A stretch of DNA of 13,374 bases from JAPLXD01 sp041662765 (GTDB taxonomy: Bacteria; Patescibacteriota; Minisyncoccia; Moranbacterales; UBA11712), in contig JBAZRT010000021.1 in assembly GCA_041662765.1 (NCBI GenBank), forward strand, positions 1-13,374, written 5' to 3'. The notes below the pieces were generated by a model, which saw nothing but the letters and a program-made list of their open reading frames with translations, did not search any database and was not told the DNA's origin. The first letter of the stretch is position 1; every line of letters begins with the position of its first letter. Both the position numbers and the translations under genes were made by a program. Shown here in pieces: positions 1-6,994 of this stretch.

Positions 1-213
1 TCTGAGTACGCGATAATCAAGAAAAGAAAAAATAAAAAAAATAACAATTCCAAGAATGGAAAAGATTGCCTGCCGAATAAAATTGTTTCCTTCGCCGGGA
101 GTGAAACCGCTGCCGGTGTAGCTGATCGGAAAAAGAATCGCCAAGCTCAAGCCAACAAGAAGCAGTGTGGCAGTCAGAAGCAGCCAATCCAGCCTCAAAA
201 TATTTTTAATCAT
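1..213 (-). CDS. rodA: RodA/FtsW-family protein, N-terminal fragment (cut by window edge)
   Basis: The first 71 codons of a gene on the minus strand, starting at the ATG at 213-211 and running off the left edge. The translation has a short basic start, MIKNILRLDW, then a hydrophobic helix (about residues 9-30), a polar loop ending in NFIRQA, a second helix (about 49-65) and the motif DYRVL. The DW before helix 1, the RQ before helix 2 and the DYR after it are the usual landmarks of the SEDS glycosyltransferases RodA/FtsW/SpoVE, which polymerise peptidoglycan glycan strands in the membrane. The DW and DYR pattern favours RodA, the elongation enzyme, over FtsW, but the catalytic part is outside the window. 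The start lies 6 nt after the stop of the upstream gene at 220, so the two are probably cotranscribed. Confidence 0.65.
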   Translation of the reverse strand, partial: MIKNILRLDWLLLTATLLLVGLSLAILFPISYTGSGFTPGEGNNFIRQAIFSILGIVIFFIFSFLDYRVLR

Positions 214-219
214 CCCATT

Positions 220-1068
220 TTATTGCTTATTTAAATCGTAGCTTCCGTACTGACCCGGCGCACCGTGCTGTTTCATATAGTTGTCGCTTTCAAAAACATT
301 CACTTCCGGTTCGATCTCGATCTTGGCTGAAACGGGATCAATTTGAAACGTGCTATTCCAATTAAAATTGATCTCTCTTTCCTCGTTCGTCCTGACATCA
401 TTGAATCCGGTTTGGTTGATTGCGACCGGATCGCCATTGCCATTTCTGATCACGGCCTTATCCGTGATCTGGCGGAAATCATACCCGCTTTGATTTCTCA
501 TTTTCGCCTGAAGCTTTGCAAAACCAGTTTCTCCTCCGCCCGCCAGGCTGAATTCTCTCGAGTATATTGCGATGTCCGGTTCTTGATATTCGGAAAATTT
601 GCTCCATTCAAATGAGCTGATATCAAAATCAAGGCTTTCTGGGATTGTTTCGGGAGACAAGTTGAAAGCAAGAATATATTTTGTCTGTCCAGGCAGAACA
701 AAGTTCGACCCGGCGCTTTTGGCGACAATTTTTCCCGACCCGTCAAGAAGATTGAAAGAATACTCGAATCTCGCCGCTCCAAGCAAGGGATTTGGATTTG
801 CGATCTTCACCAGTGCGTCATACTTGCCCGCTTCTCCCGGAACAATCGCCTTTTCAATCACTTTGAGATTCTCCACATTTGGCATTTCCACGCAAGCAGT
901 GCACGGTCCGCCGCAATCAACTCCCATTTCCTTTTGATTTTGGATCAAGTCCCGGCAAGTCGGCGCAGTTCGAAAAAGATAATAAAATCCGGTTACAATC
1001 AGACCCAATATCACCAGATAGACGAAGATTATCACCAGTCGCTTCTTTGTACGCTGAGAAGAAGTCAT
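220..1068 (-). CDS. Membrane-anchored extracytoplasmic protein with a C...DCGGxCxxC motif, function unknown
   Basis: A 282-residue protein. Residues 1-10 are basic and polar, residues 11-31 form one strongly hydrophobic segment, and the rest is soluble and rich in Asn, Ser and aromatic residues, so it is probably an uncleaved signal anchor with an outside domain. Just after the membrane segment come C38, then DCGGPCTAC with C52, C56 and C59. The pattern C-x-D-(x)n-N-x-x-E-x-x-x-DCGG-x-C-x-x-C is one I know from many secreted proteins of archaea and candidate-phylum bacteria; I know of no assigned function. Residues about 80-270 look like beta-sandwich sequence. No Shine-Dalgarno site precedes the ATG. 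It is followed 6 nt later by the RodA-like gene, which suggests a cell-envelope role (inference). Confidence 0.75.
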   Translation of the reverse strand: MTSSQRTKKRLVIIFVYLVILGLIVTGFYYLFRTAPTCRDLIQNQKEMGVDCGGPCTACVEMPNVENLKVIEKAIVPGEAGKYDALVKIANPNPLLGAARFEYSFNLLDGSGKIVAKSAGSNFVLPGQTKYILAFNLSPETIPESLDFDISSFEWSKFSEYQEPDIAIYSREFSLAGGGETGFAKLQAKMRNQSGYDFRQITDKAVIRNGNGDPVAINQTGFNDVRTNEEREINFNWNSTFQIDPVSAKIEIEPEVNVFESDNYMKQHGAPGQYGSYDLNKQ

Positions 1069-1094
1069 ATTTTGCAGATAATGCTTATGGCTAT

Positions 1095-1124
1095 ATATTA
1101 GAATATTTATTCGAAATTGTCATC
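1095..1124 (-). promoter_or_regulatory. Candidate promoter for the 220-1068 gene and rodA-like gene
   Basis: Read on the minus strand, ATGACA (1124-1119) is followed after 18 bp by TAATAT (1100-1095). The predicted start of transcription is about 20 nt before the ATG at 1068. It lies back to back with the thrS promoter in an AT-rich gap of 130 bp. Confidence 0.4.
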
Positions 1125-1143
1125 TTTGAGTCTGTTTCAAAAT

Positions 1144-1172
1144 TTGATTTTTAGCCTGTTTAATTGTACTAT
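1144..1172 (+). promoter_or_regulatory. Candidate promoter of the thrS-miaB-miaA operon
   Basis: TTGATT (1144-1149), a 17-bp spacer and TACTAT (1167-1172). Transcription would start near 1179, giving a leader of about 20 nt with no clear Shine-Dalgarno site. I see no T-box (no long structured leader or specifier region), so regulation by uncharged tRNA is unlikely here. Confidence 0.5.
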
Positions 1173-1198
1173 TCAAGAGTAAAAAATAATATATCACT

Positions 1199-2959
1199 AT
1201 GCCAAAACAACCCAAAATTGAAATTCTCCGTCACTCCCTCTCCCATGTCCTCGCCGCGGCGGTATTCGAAATGTTCCCTGACGCCCGCTTTGGCATCGGA
1301 CCGGCCATTGAAAACGGGTTCTACTATGACTTTGATCTGCCGCGCACTCTCATTCCGGAAGATCTTGCGCTTCTCGAAGAAAAAATGCAGAGCATCATCA
1401 AGGCAAATCACAAATTTGAAAAAGCGAATATTTCGATTGCCGAGGCGCTGAAAGATTTCAAAAAATCCAAGCAGCCTCTCAAGACTGAACTCATCAAAGA
1501 TATTGCGAAAGAAAATCCGAAAACAAAATCTGTTTCAATTTATCGCACGGGAAATTTTGTCGATCTTTGCTCCGGTCCGCACATCGATTCAACCGGAGAA
1601 ATAAGTCCGAAGGCTTTCAAGCTCACCAAAATATCAGGAGCCTATTGGAGAGGCGACGAAAAGAACAGAATGCTTCAGCGGATATACGGCGTGGCCTTCG
1701 CGACCGACAAAGAACTCCGGCAATATCTTGCCATGATGCAAGAGGCGGAAAAAAGAGACCATCGAAAACTCGGGAAAGAATTGGGCTTATTTATTTTTTC
1801 CGATTTAGTTGGTCCTGGTCTTCCGATTTATACAGACAAGGGAGCAACCGTTCGTCGAGAAATCATCAATTATTCGAATGAATTGCAATCAGCAATCGGA
1901 TACCAGGAAGTACATACTCCAAATATGAATAAGGCCGACCTTTTCAAAATCTCCGGCCACTATGAAAAATTCGAAGGTGATATGCTAAAAGTTGTTTCGC
2001 ATTATACTGATGAAGAATATTTCCTAAAACCGATGAACTGCCCTCAACACACCCAAATTTTTGCTTCCACAACAAGGAGCTACAAAGATCTTCCCATGAG
2101 AATTTCCGATTTTGCGAATCTTTATCGCGATGAAAAACCAGGAGAGCTTTCCGGGCTTATGCGACTTAGGTGCTTTTGCCAAGATGACGGCCATTGTTTT
2201 TGCCGCGAGGATCAGATAAAAGCAGAATTTTCCTCCATACTCGAAGCCATAAAGAAAGCTATGCAGACATACGGTATGAAATACAAAATTCGTCTTTCTC
2301 TTTGGGATCCCAAAACTCCGGAAAAATACTTAGGCAAACCAGCCGTTTGGAAAAAATCACAAAAACTATTGGAAGAAATACTGATTGAAAATAAAATTGA
2401 TTATGTGATTGGTATCGGTGAAGCAGCCATGTATGGACCAAAAATGGATCTTATGGCGAAGGATTCCTTGGGAAGAGAATGGCAAATATCCACGATCCAG
2501 CTCGACTTTATAATGCCGGAGCGTTTCGAACTGAACTATATTGACGAAAAAGGAAAGAAGCGCACGCCAGTCATGATTCATCGCGCAATAACTGGATCTC
2601 CCGAAAGATTTCTGGGAATTCTTATTGAACATTTTTCCGGTGCGTTTCCGCTTTGGCTCTCCCCCGTTCAAGTCGAGGTCATTCCCGTTTCGGAAAAGTT
2701 TGAAAAGTATGGAAAAGAAATCTTGAAAAAACTTTCGGAAAATAATGTCCGCGTCGTGATGAACGAAGCGAGCGAGTCTCTTGGAAAAAGAATCCGCACC
2801 GCGCAAAACCAAAAAATAAACTACATGCTCATTGTCGGCGAAAAGGAAATGAAATCCAAAACCGTCGCCGTCCGAGACCGGGAGAAAGGAGATCTCGGGG
2901 CGATGAAGATTGAGAAGTTTTTGGAGAAGGTTGCAAAAGAAATCGAAGACAAGAAATGA
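1199..2959 (+). CDS. thrS: Threonyl-tRNA synthetase lacking the TGS domain
   Basis: A 586-residue class II synthetase that charges tRNA-Thr with threonine in the cytoplasm. The protein starts almost directly at the editing domain: H12 and H16 form the HxxxH motif, and C124 and H128 the CxxxH motif (DLCSGPH), so serine editing should be intact. The catalytic domain follows (about 195-485), with motif 2 around R310 and zinc ligands C281 (MNCPQH), H332 (QDDGH) and H461 (MIHRA). The anticodon-binding domain occupies about 490-586. The E. coli enzyme has about 642 residues, and the difference is the missing N-terminal TGS domain. This is not a start-choice error: an in-frame TAA at 1187-1189 lies just upstream. 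The stretch before H332 is unusually cysteine-rich (C325, C327, C333, C335). The stop overlaps the miaB start. Confidence 0.96.
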   Translation: MPKQPKIEILRHSLSHVLAAAVFEMFPDARFGIGPAIENGFYYDFDLPRTLIPEDLALLEEKMQSIIKANHKFEKANISIAEALKDFKKSKQPLKTELIKDIAKENPKTKSVSIYRTGNFVDLCSGPHIDSTGEISPKAFKLTKISGAYWRGDEKNRMLQRIYGVAFATDKELRQYLAMMQEAEKRDHRKLGKELGLFIFSDLVGPGLPIYTDKGATVRREIINYSNELQSAIGYQEVHTPNMNKADLFKISGHYEKFEGDMLKVVSHYTDEEYFLKPMNCPQHTQIFASTTRSYKDLPMRISDFANLYRDEKPGELSGLMRLRCFCQDDGHCFCREDQIKAEFSSILEAIKKAMQTYGMKYKIRLSLWDPKTPEKYLGKPAVWKKSQKLLEEILIENKIDYVIGIGEAAMYGPKMDLMAKDSLGREWQISTIQLDFIMPERFELNYIDEKGKKRTPVMIHRAITGSPERFLGILIEHFSGAFPLWLSPVQVEVIPVSEKFEKYGKEILKKLSENNVRVVMNEASESLGKRIRTAQNQKINYMLIVGEKEMKSKTVAVRDREKGDLGAMKIEKFLEKVAKEIEDKK

Positions 2960-4254
2960 TGACCTATTTTATCAAAGTTTTCGGCTGTCAAATGAACCAG
3001 TCAGACGCCGAAAGAATTTCAGCTTATTTAGAGAAATTGGGAATAAAAAAAAGTAAGGCTGACTTGCCCGCCGAAGCATTAGCGAAGGCGGGTTTAATCG
3101 TGTTTGTCACTTGCGGCGTGCGCCAATCAGCCGAAGACCGCGTTTATGGACAGATCAATAACATCAAGAAAAAATATCCGGAGAAGAAGATTGTTTTGAC
3201 TGGTTGCTTGGCTCACAGAAAAGATGTACAGCGAAGACTGAGGGGAAAAGTTGATCTATTCTGCGAAATAAAAAGCTTTCCGGAAAAAGCGAAAGAGATG
3301 CTGGATGCGAAGAATGGGTCATCCAAAGATTATCTTAGCATATCTCCAAAATATTCAAATCTGTACACCGCGTATATCCCGATTATGACCGGCTGCAACA
3401 ACTTCTGCACCTATTGTGTTGTTCCCTATGCCCGCGGACGGGAATATTCAAGACCGGCAGAAGATGTTCTGAAGGAAGTGAAAAGTTTGACGAAAAAAGG
3501 CTGCAAAGAAATTGTGCTTTTGGGGCAGAACGTGAACAGCTATAAATCCGATTCAATAAGCTTTCCCAAACTTCTCCGAATGGCAGGCAAAGTCCCCGGC
3601 CAGTTTTGGATATCTTTCCTCACCAGCCATCCCAAGGATATGTCCGATGAGCTCATTAAAACGATCGCCAACTCAAAAAAGATCTGCGAATATATTTCCC
3701 TGCCCGCGCAATCAGGAGACGATGAAATTCTCCGGAAAATGAACCGGCAATATACGGCAGAGCATTATAAAAACTTGCTCAAGAAAATAAGAAGCGCTTA
3801 CAAAAAGAACAAGACCGCGATTTATCCCGCCATCTCAACCGACATCATCGTCGGCTTTCCGGGTGAAACGAAAAAACAATTCGAAAACTCGGCGAAGCTC
3901 CTCGGCGAGATGAAATTCGATATGGCCTACGTTTCCCAATACTCCCCTCGCCCCGAAACCGCTGCCTGGCGCTTGAAAGACAATATTTCCGGAAAGGAAA
4001 AAGAAAGACGCGAAAAAGTTTTGACGGAGATCCTTTCGGAAACATCCCTTGCAAACAACAAAAAATATGTCAGAAAAATGGTCGAAGTTTTGGTGGACAA
4101 GAAAATAGCCGCTTCCCCTCAAAAATATCAAGGCCATACTCGCACCCAGAAAAAAGTTATGTTTTGTTCCAGCAAGAAAGACCTGGCCGGCAAGTTTGTA
4201 AAAATAAAAATAACCATAGCCAAGACATTTGGTCTGGAGGGAAAAATATTATGA
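2956..4254 (+). CDS. miaB: tRNA-2-methylthio-N6-(dimethylallyl)adenosine synthase MiaB
   Basis: A 432-residue radical-SAM methylthiotransferase that converts i6A37 of tRNA to ms2i6A37. The N-terminal UPF0004 domain has the auxiliary-cluster cysteines C11 (GCQMN, typical of MiaB rather than RimO or MtaB), C53 (TCGVR) and C84 (GCLA). The radical-SAM CxxxCxxC is C147, C151 and C154 (GCNNFCTYC). Other family motifs are RGREYSRP, LLGQNVNSY, TSHP, LPAQSGDD and IIVGFPGET, with a TRAM domain at the C-terminus. Length is normal. The ATG overlaps the thrS stop, and the stop overlaps the miaA ATG, so the three genes are translationally coupled. Residues 35-47 (ADLPAEALAKAGL), between GCQMN and TCGVR, are encoded by a hairpin-forming repeat; the equivalent stretch in E. 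coli MiaB is about 8 residues shorter. Confidence 0.95.
   Translation: MMTYFIKVFGCQMNQSDAERISAYLEKLGIKKSKADLPAEALAKAGLIVFVTCGVRQSAEDRVYGQINNIKKKYPEKKIVLTGCLAHRKDVQRRLRGKVDLFCEIKSFPEKAKEMLDAKNGSSKDYLSISPKYSNLYTAYIPIMTGCNNFCTYCVVPYARGREYSRPAEDVLKEVKSLTKKGCKEIVLLGQNVNSYKSDSISFPKLLRMAGKVPGQFWISFLTSHPKDMSDELIKTIANSKKICEYISLPAQSGDDEILRKMNRQYTAEHYKNLLKKIRSAYKKNKTAIYPAISTDIIVGFPGETKKQFENSAKLLGEMKFDMAYVSQYSPRPETAAWRLKDNISGKEKERREKVLTEILSETSLANNKKYVRKMVEVLVDKKIAASPQKYQGHTRTQKKVMFCSSKKDLAGKFVKIKITIAKTFGLEGKIL
3067..3092 (+). repeat. In-frame hairpin-forming palindromic element inside miaB
   Basis: CCCGCC (3067-3072) and GGCGGG (3087-3092) are exact complements. Inside them lie GAA on both sides, then GC-ATTA-GC. 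The result is a symmetrical hairpin: a 6-bp outer stem, a GAA/GAA internal loop that could form sheared G-A pairs, a 2-bp inner stem and an ATTA loop. It is read in frame as LPAEALAKAG in MiaB and has no stop in that register on either strand. Its GC content contrasts with the A-rich sequence just before it. I interpret it as an inserted palindromic repeat, but no second copy is in this window. Confidence 0.55.
4236..4241 (+). promoter_or_regulatory. Ribosome binding site of miaA
   Basis: GGAGGG ends 9 nt before the ATG at 4251. It is one of the few clear Shine-Dalgarno sites in the window and it fixes the miaA start there, rather than at the in-frame ATG at 4164. Confidence 0.7.
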
Positions 4255-5174
4255 ATAAAATTCTCATCATTCTCGGACCAACATCTTCGGGAAAGTCCGA
4301 TATTGCCATTAAATTGGCCAAAAGGTTCGGCGGGGAAATCATTTCCGCTGACAGCCGGCAGATTTTCCGCGGGATGGATATTGGAACGGGAAAAATAGAG
4401 GGAAAATACAACGATACGAAAAAAATGTTTCTTTCCCGCGGCATCCCCCACTATATGATCGATATCGTTTCTCCCCGTACCGATTACAATGTCACAAAAT
4501 TCAAAAAGCAAACCGAAAAAATAATTGGGGACATCCTGAAACGCGGCAAACTTCCTATCGTCTGCGGCGGAACAGGTTTTTGGATCCAGGCCGTTGTTGA
4601 TGATGTGAATTTTCCAAAAGTGAAGCCTGATTGGAAATTGAGGGAAAAACTGGAAAAACATTCCGCGGAAAAATTGTTCGCTAGGCTCAAAAAAATTGAT
4701 CCGGCGCGGGCAAAAACAATCGATGCAAAAAACAAGGTTCGCCTCATCCGCGCAATTGAAATTTGCAAAGCAATTGGTAAAGTTCCCAAGATACAAAGCG
4801 CCAAGGGCAAGTCAATAAATACCAAATACCGCTTCCTCCAAATCGGCCTCGATCTTTACCGGGAAAAACTTTATGAAAATATAGAAAAAAGAGTAAGGTC
4901 CCGATTCAAGCAGGGAATGATAGAAGAAGCAAGAAGCTTGCACACACAAACCGGCCTGTCATGGAAAAAAATCCAATCCTTTGGCCTCGCCTACTTTTGG
5001 ATTCCATTATATCTGCAAAATAAACTTTCAAAAGAAGAACTTGTTGAAAAAGTGATCCAAGCTGAAAAAAATTATGCCAAGCGCCAGATGACTTGGTTCA
5101 AGCGGGACGAACGGATCAAATGGCTGAAAAATTATAAAGAAATAGAAACATCCTCAAAAGTCTTTTTGGGATAA
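4251..5174 (+). CDS. miaA: tRNA dimethylallyltransferase MiaA
   Basis: A 307-residue enzyme that transfers the dimethylallyl group to A37 of tRNAs reading UNN codons, making the substrate of MiaB, encoded just upstream. The P-loop is GPTSSGKS (residues 9-16). It is followed by the family motif SADSRQIFRGMDIGTGK (about 33-49), with the catalytic Asp and the prenyl-pyrophosphate-binding region, then CGGTGFW (the usual GGTGLY motif), and near the C-terminus AKRQMTWFKRD. Length is typical. An in-frame ATG at 4164 would add 29 residues inside miaB that do not resemble the family; the start at 4251 follows a GGAGGG and gives MNKILIILGPT, the standard beginning. The ATG overlaps the miaB TGA (ATGA). 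A hairpin terminator follows 7 nt after the stop. Confidence 0.95.
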   Translation: MNKILIILGPTSSGKSDIAIKLAKRFGGEIISADSRQIFRGMDIGTGKIEGKYNDTKKMFLSRGIPHYMIDIVSPRTDYNVTKFKKQTEKIIGDILKRGKLPIVCGGTGFWIQAVVDDVNFPKVKPDWKLREKLEKHSAEKLFARLKKIDPARAKTIDAKNKVRLIRAIEICKAIGKVPKIQSAKGKSINTKYRFLQIGLDLYREKLYENIEKRVRSRFKQGMIEEARSLHTQTGLSWKKIQSFGLAYFWIPLYLQNKLSKEELVEKVIQAEKNYAKRQMTWFKRDERIKWLKNYKEIETSSKVFLG

Positions 5175-5181
5175 ATAATTC

Positions 5182-5210
5182 AGGGCTGGAAATTTCCAGC
5201 CCTTTGACTT
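5182..5210 (+). terminator. Hairpin terminator after miaA, possibly bidirectional
   Basis: A perfect 22-bp palindrome at 5182-5203 (AGGGCTGGAAA and its complement) forms a 9-bp stem with an AATT loop. On the plus strand it is followed by TTGACTTTT. It sits between convergent genes, miaA and the cysteine-rich gene ending at 5239. The minus-strand T tract (GAATTATTT) is weaker. Confidence 0.75.
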
Positions 5211-5238
5211 TTCACAAAATTTATAAGGGACCTCTTCT

Positions 5239-5526
5239 TCATTGGGATCCCCTCTCGTTTTTTGGACATCCATCAAAGTGATGTCCGCAAATGGCTCCGC
5301 AAAGCTCACACATGCCGGGATTTTTCTTTTTCCATGCTGGCAATTCAGGGCATTCCCGAAGATTCTCTCCAAGATTGCACTTTTTTGCTTCCCAGCATAG
5401 CAATTCCAGGCATATTGCAGGTGTTCCGCAATATTCAAAAACGGAATATGCTCCGCAATCAGAGCCCAAGCAAGCCGCGGCATCTTCTCTGAAAGGACAC
5501 CCATCACACATTGGATTGTCGGACAT
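5239..5526 (-). CDS. Small cysteine-rich protein, function unknown
   Basis: A 95-residue protein with 13 cysteines: C7, C10, C19, C24, C33, C39, C44, C50, C59, C73, C76, C80 and C87. CDGC near the N-terminus and CELCGAIC-GHH near the C-terminus look like metal-binding knuckles, either zinc or an iron-sulfur cluster. I see no signal peptide or membrane segment, so it is probably cytoplasmic. The start is supported by a strong GGGGGGAG three nt before the ATG. It follows gatB by 24 nt on the same strand and is probably the last gene of that operon, ahead of the terminator at 5182-5210. An overlapping ORF in another minus frame (5154-5507) lacks a ribosome site. I recognise no family. Confidence 0.7.
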   Translation of the reverse strand: MSDNPMCDGCPFREDAAACLGSDCGAYSVFEYCGTPAICLELLCWEAKKCNLGENLRECPELPAWKKKNPGMCELCGAICGHHFDGCPKNERGSQ

Positions 5527-5550
5527 AGACTCCCCCCTTTTTTTGAAGAA

Positions 5551-6987
5551 CTAGGTTAGATATTTTTTAAGAAAATCCGCCGCTGTTTGTGGATTCACTT
5601 TGCCTTTTGTTTCTTTCATTACCTGCCCCACAAGAAACTGCAGGACATTTTCTTTCCCGGATTTATAATCGCTGGCCGGTCCAGAATTGTCGGCGATAAT
5701 TTTTTTCACGACATCTTCAATTTCGCTTTCATCATCCAACTGCGCCAAGTTTTTTTCAGCGATTATATGTTCCGGATCGGCGCCCATCTCGATCATTTCC
5801 GCGAGAACCGTCTGCGCCGCGCTCGAATTTATTTTGCCTTTTTCAATAATACTCATCAGCTCGCCAAAGTTTTCAGGCGTCAGTTTCAAATCACTGATTG
5901 CCGTTTTTTCGTCCAGATATTTTCTTATTTCCGTGAGAATATAGTTGGCCGTCAATTTCGCTATCTTGTCGCCGTTTCCGGACAATTCCCGCGCTTCGCT
6001 CAGCGACTCTTCGAAAAATTCGGATAGTTTCTTGTCACGCACCAGAACTTCAGCATCATAGTCGGAAATATTGTATTCTTTTTGAAATCTTTTGCTCTTT
6101 TGCGCCGGAAGTTCCGGAAGTTCGGCTCTTATCTTTTCGACAAAATCTTTGCCGATTTCGAGCGGAGGCAGATCGGGCTCCGGAAAATATCGATAATCAT
6201 GCGCTGATTCCTTTTCTCTCTGCGAAAAAGTGATCATCTTGCTCTCGTCCCATCCGCGCGTTTCTTGAACAATATCTTTTCCTTCATCCAAAAGTTCTGC
6301 CTGTCTTTTTATTTCATATTCGATTGCTTTTTCAACAACCTTGAATGAATTGAGGTTTTTCACTTCAACCTTTGTGCCCATTTTTTCATTTTCCGAGACA
6401 GAGATGTTGGCCTCGCATCTCATTTGACCTTTTTCCATATCCGCATCCGAAATTCCGATATAGCGCAAAATGAGTTGCAGCTGTTCACAAAAATTTTTCG
6501 CTTCCTGCGCCGATTCGATATCCGGTTCCGTCACCAATTCCATGAGCGGCACGCCCGAGCGATTGAAATCGACCAGGCTGAAATCATTTCCTTTTTGATG
6601 AATTAGTTTTCCGGTGTCTTCTTCCAAATGAATTCTTGTTATGCCGATTTTTTTTCCTTCAACATCAAGATGCCCGCCAAGGCACAAAGGCTGGTCGTAT
6701 TGCGAGATCTGATACCCTTTCGGAAGGTCGGGATAAAAATAGTTCTTGCGGTTGAATTTTGAAACTTCCGCGATATCACAGCCAAGCGCAAGACCGGCTT
6801 TCACTACATATTCGATCGCTTTTTCATTCGCCGCGGGAAGCGCTCCGGGCTGCCCCGTGCAAACGGGACAAATATTCGCGTTTGGAATCCGATCGAGACC
6901 CAATTCGTTTTTGCATGCGCAAAACATTTTCGAGTCAGTTGCGAGCTCCACGTGCACTTCCATCCCGATTGTTGGCTTGTATTTCAT
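5551..6987 (-). CDS. gatB: Aspartyl/glutamyl-tRNA(Asn/Gln) amidotransferase subunit B
   Basis: A 478-residue GatB, the kinase/transamidase subunit of GatCAB, which activates misacylated Glu-tRNA-Gln or Asp-tRNA-Asn and converts it to the amide. The N-terminus, KPTIGMEVHVEL, matches the family (usually GLEVH). The zinc ligands are C23, C25, C40 and C43. Further motifs are FNRKNYFYPDLPKGYQISQYD, RIHLEEDTGK, the acceptor-pocket motif SGVPLMELVTEPD, and the C-terminal YqeY-like tail. Length is typical. Reading upstream to 7137 would add 50 residues overlapping the previous gene and not found in GatB; I chose the ATG at 6987, 7 nt after the preceding stop, which gives the standard start. gatA and gatC are not in the window. 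Confidence 0.95.
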   Translation of the reverse strand: MKYKPTIGMEVHVELATDSKMFCACKNELGLDRIPNANICPVCTGQPGALPAANEKAIEYVVKAGLALGCDIAEVSKFNRKNYFYPDLPKGYQISQYDQPLCLGGHLDVEGKKIGITRIHLEEDTGKLIHQKGNDFSLVDFNRSGVPLMELVTEPDIESAQEAKNFCEQLQLILRYIGISDADMEKGQMRCEANISVSENEKMGTKVEVKNLNSFKVVEKAIEYEIKRQAELLDEGKDIVQETRGWDESKMITFSQREKESAHDYRYFPEPDLPPLEIGKDFVEKIRAELPELPAQKSKRFQKEYNISDYDAEVLVRDKKLSEFFEESLSEARELSGNGDKIAKLTANYILTEIRKYLDEKTAISDLKLTPENFGELMSIIEKGKINSSAAQTVLAEMIEMGADPEHIIAEKNLAQLDDESEIEDVVKKIIADNSGPASDYKSGKENVLQFLVGQVMKETKGKVNPQTAADFLKKYLT

Positions 6988-6994
6988 AAAATAT

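Noticed and set aside
1069..1198. T-box or other riboswitch ahead of thrS
   Set aside because: The gap is only 130 bp, AT-rich, and shared with a divergent promoter; there is no long hairpin, T-box sequence or terminator.
4164..4250. Upstream in-frame start for miaA
   Set aside because: It would add 29 residues inside miaB that are unlike MiaA; the ATG at 4251 has a GGAGGG and gives the family's standard N-terminus.
4128..4796. A 222-codon minus-strand ORF opposite miaB/miaA
   Set aside because: It is antisense to two well-conserved genes, has no ribosome site, and is low-complexity in Phe and Asn as expected of a shadow frame.
5154..5507. A 117-codon minus-strand ORF overlapping the cysteine-rich gene
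   Set aside because: It has no ribosome binding site, overlaps the miaA 3' end and the terminator, and its sequence is an off-frame reading of the better supported 5239-5526 gene.
6661..6690. A possible second copy of the miaB hairpin element (GCCCGCCAAGGC) in gatB
   Set aside because: It lacks the GAAGC...GCGAA core and the matching second arm, and encodes the normal GatB sequence.
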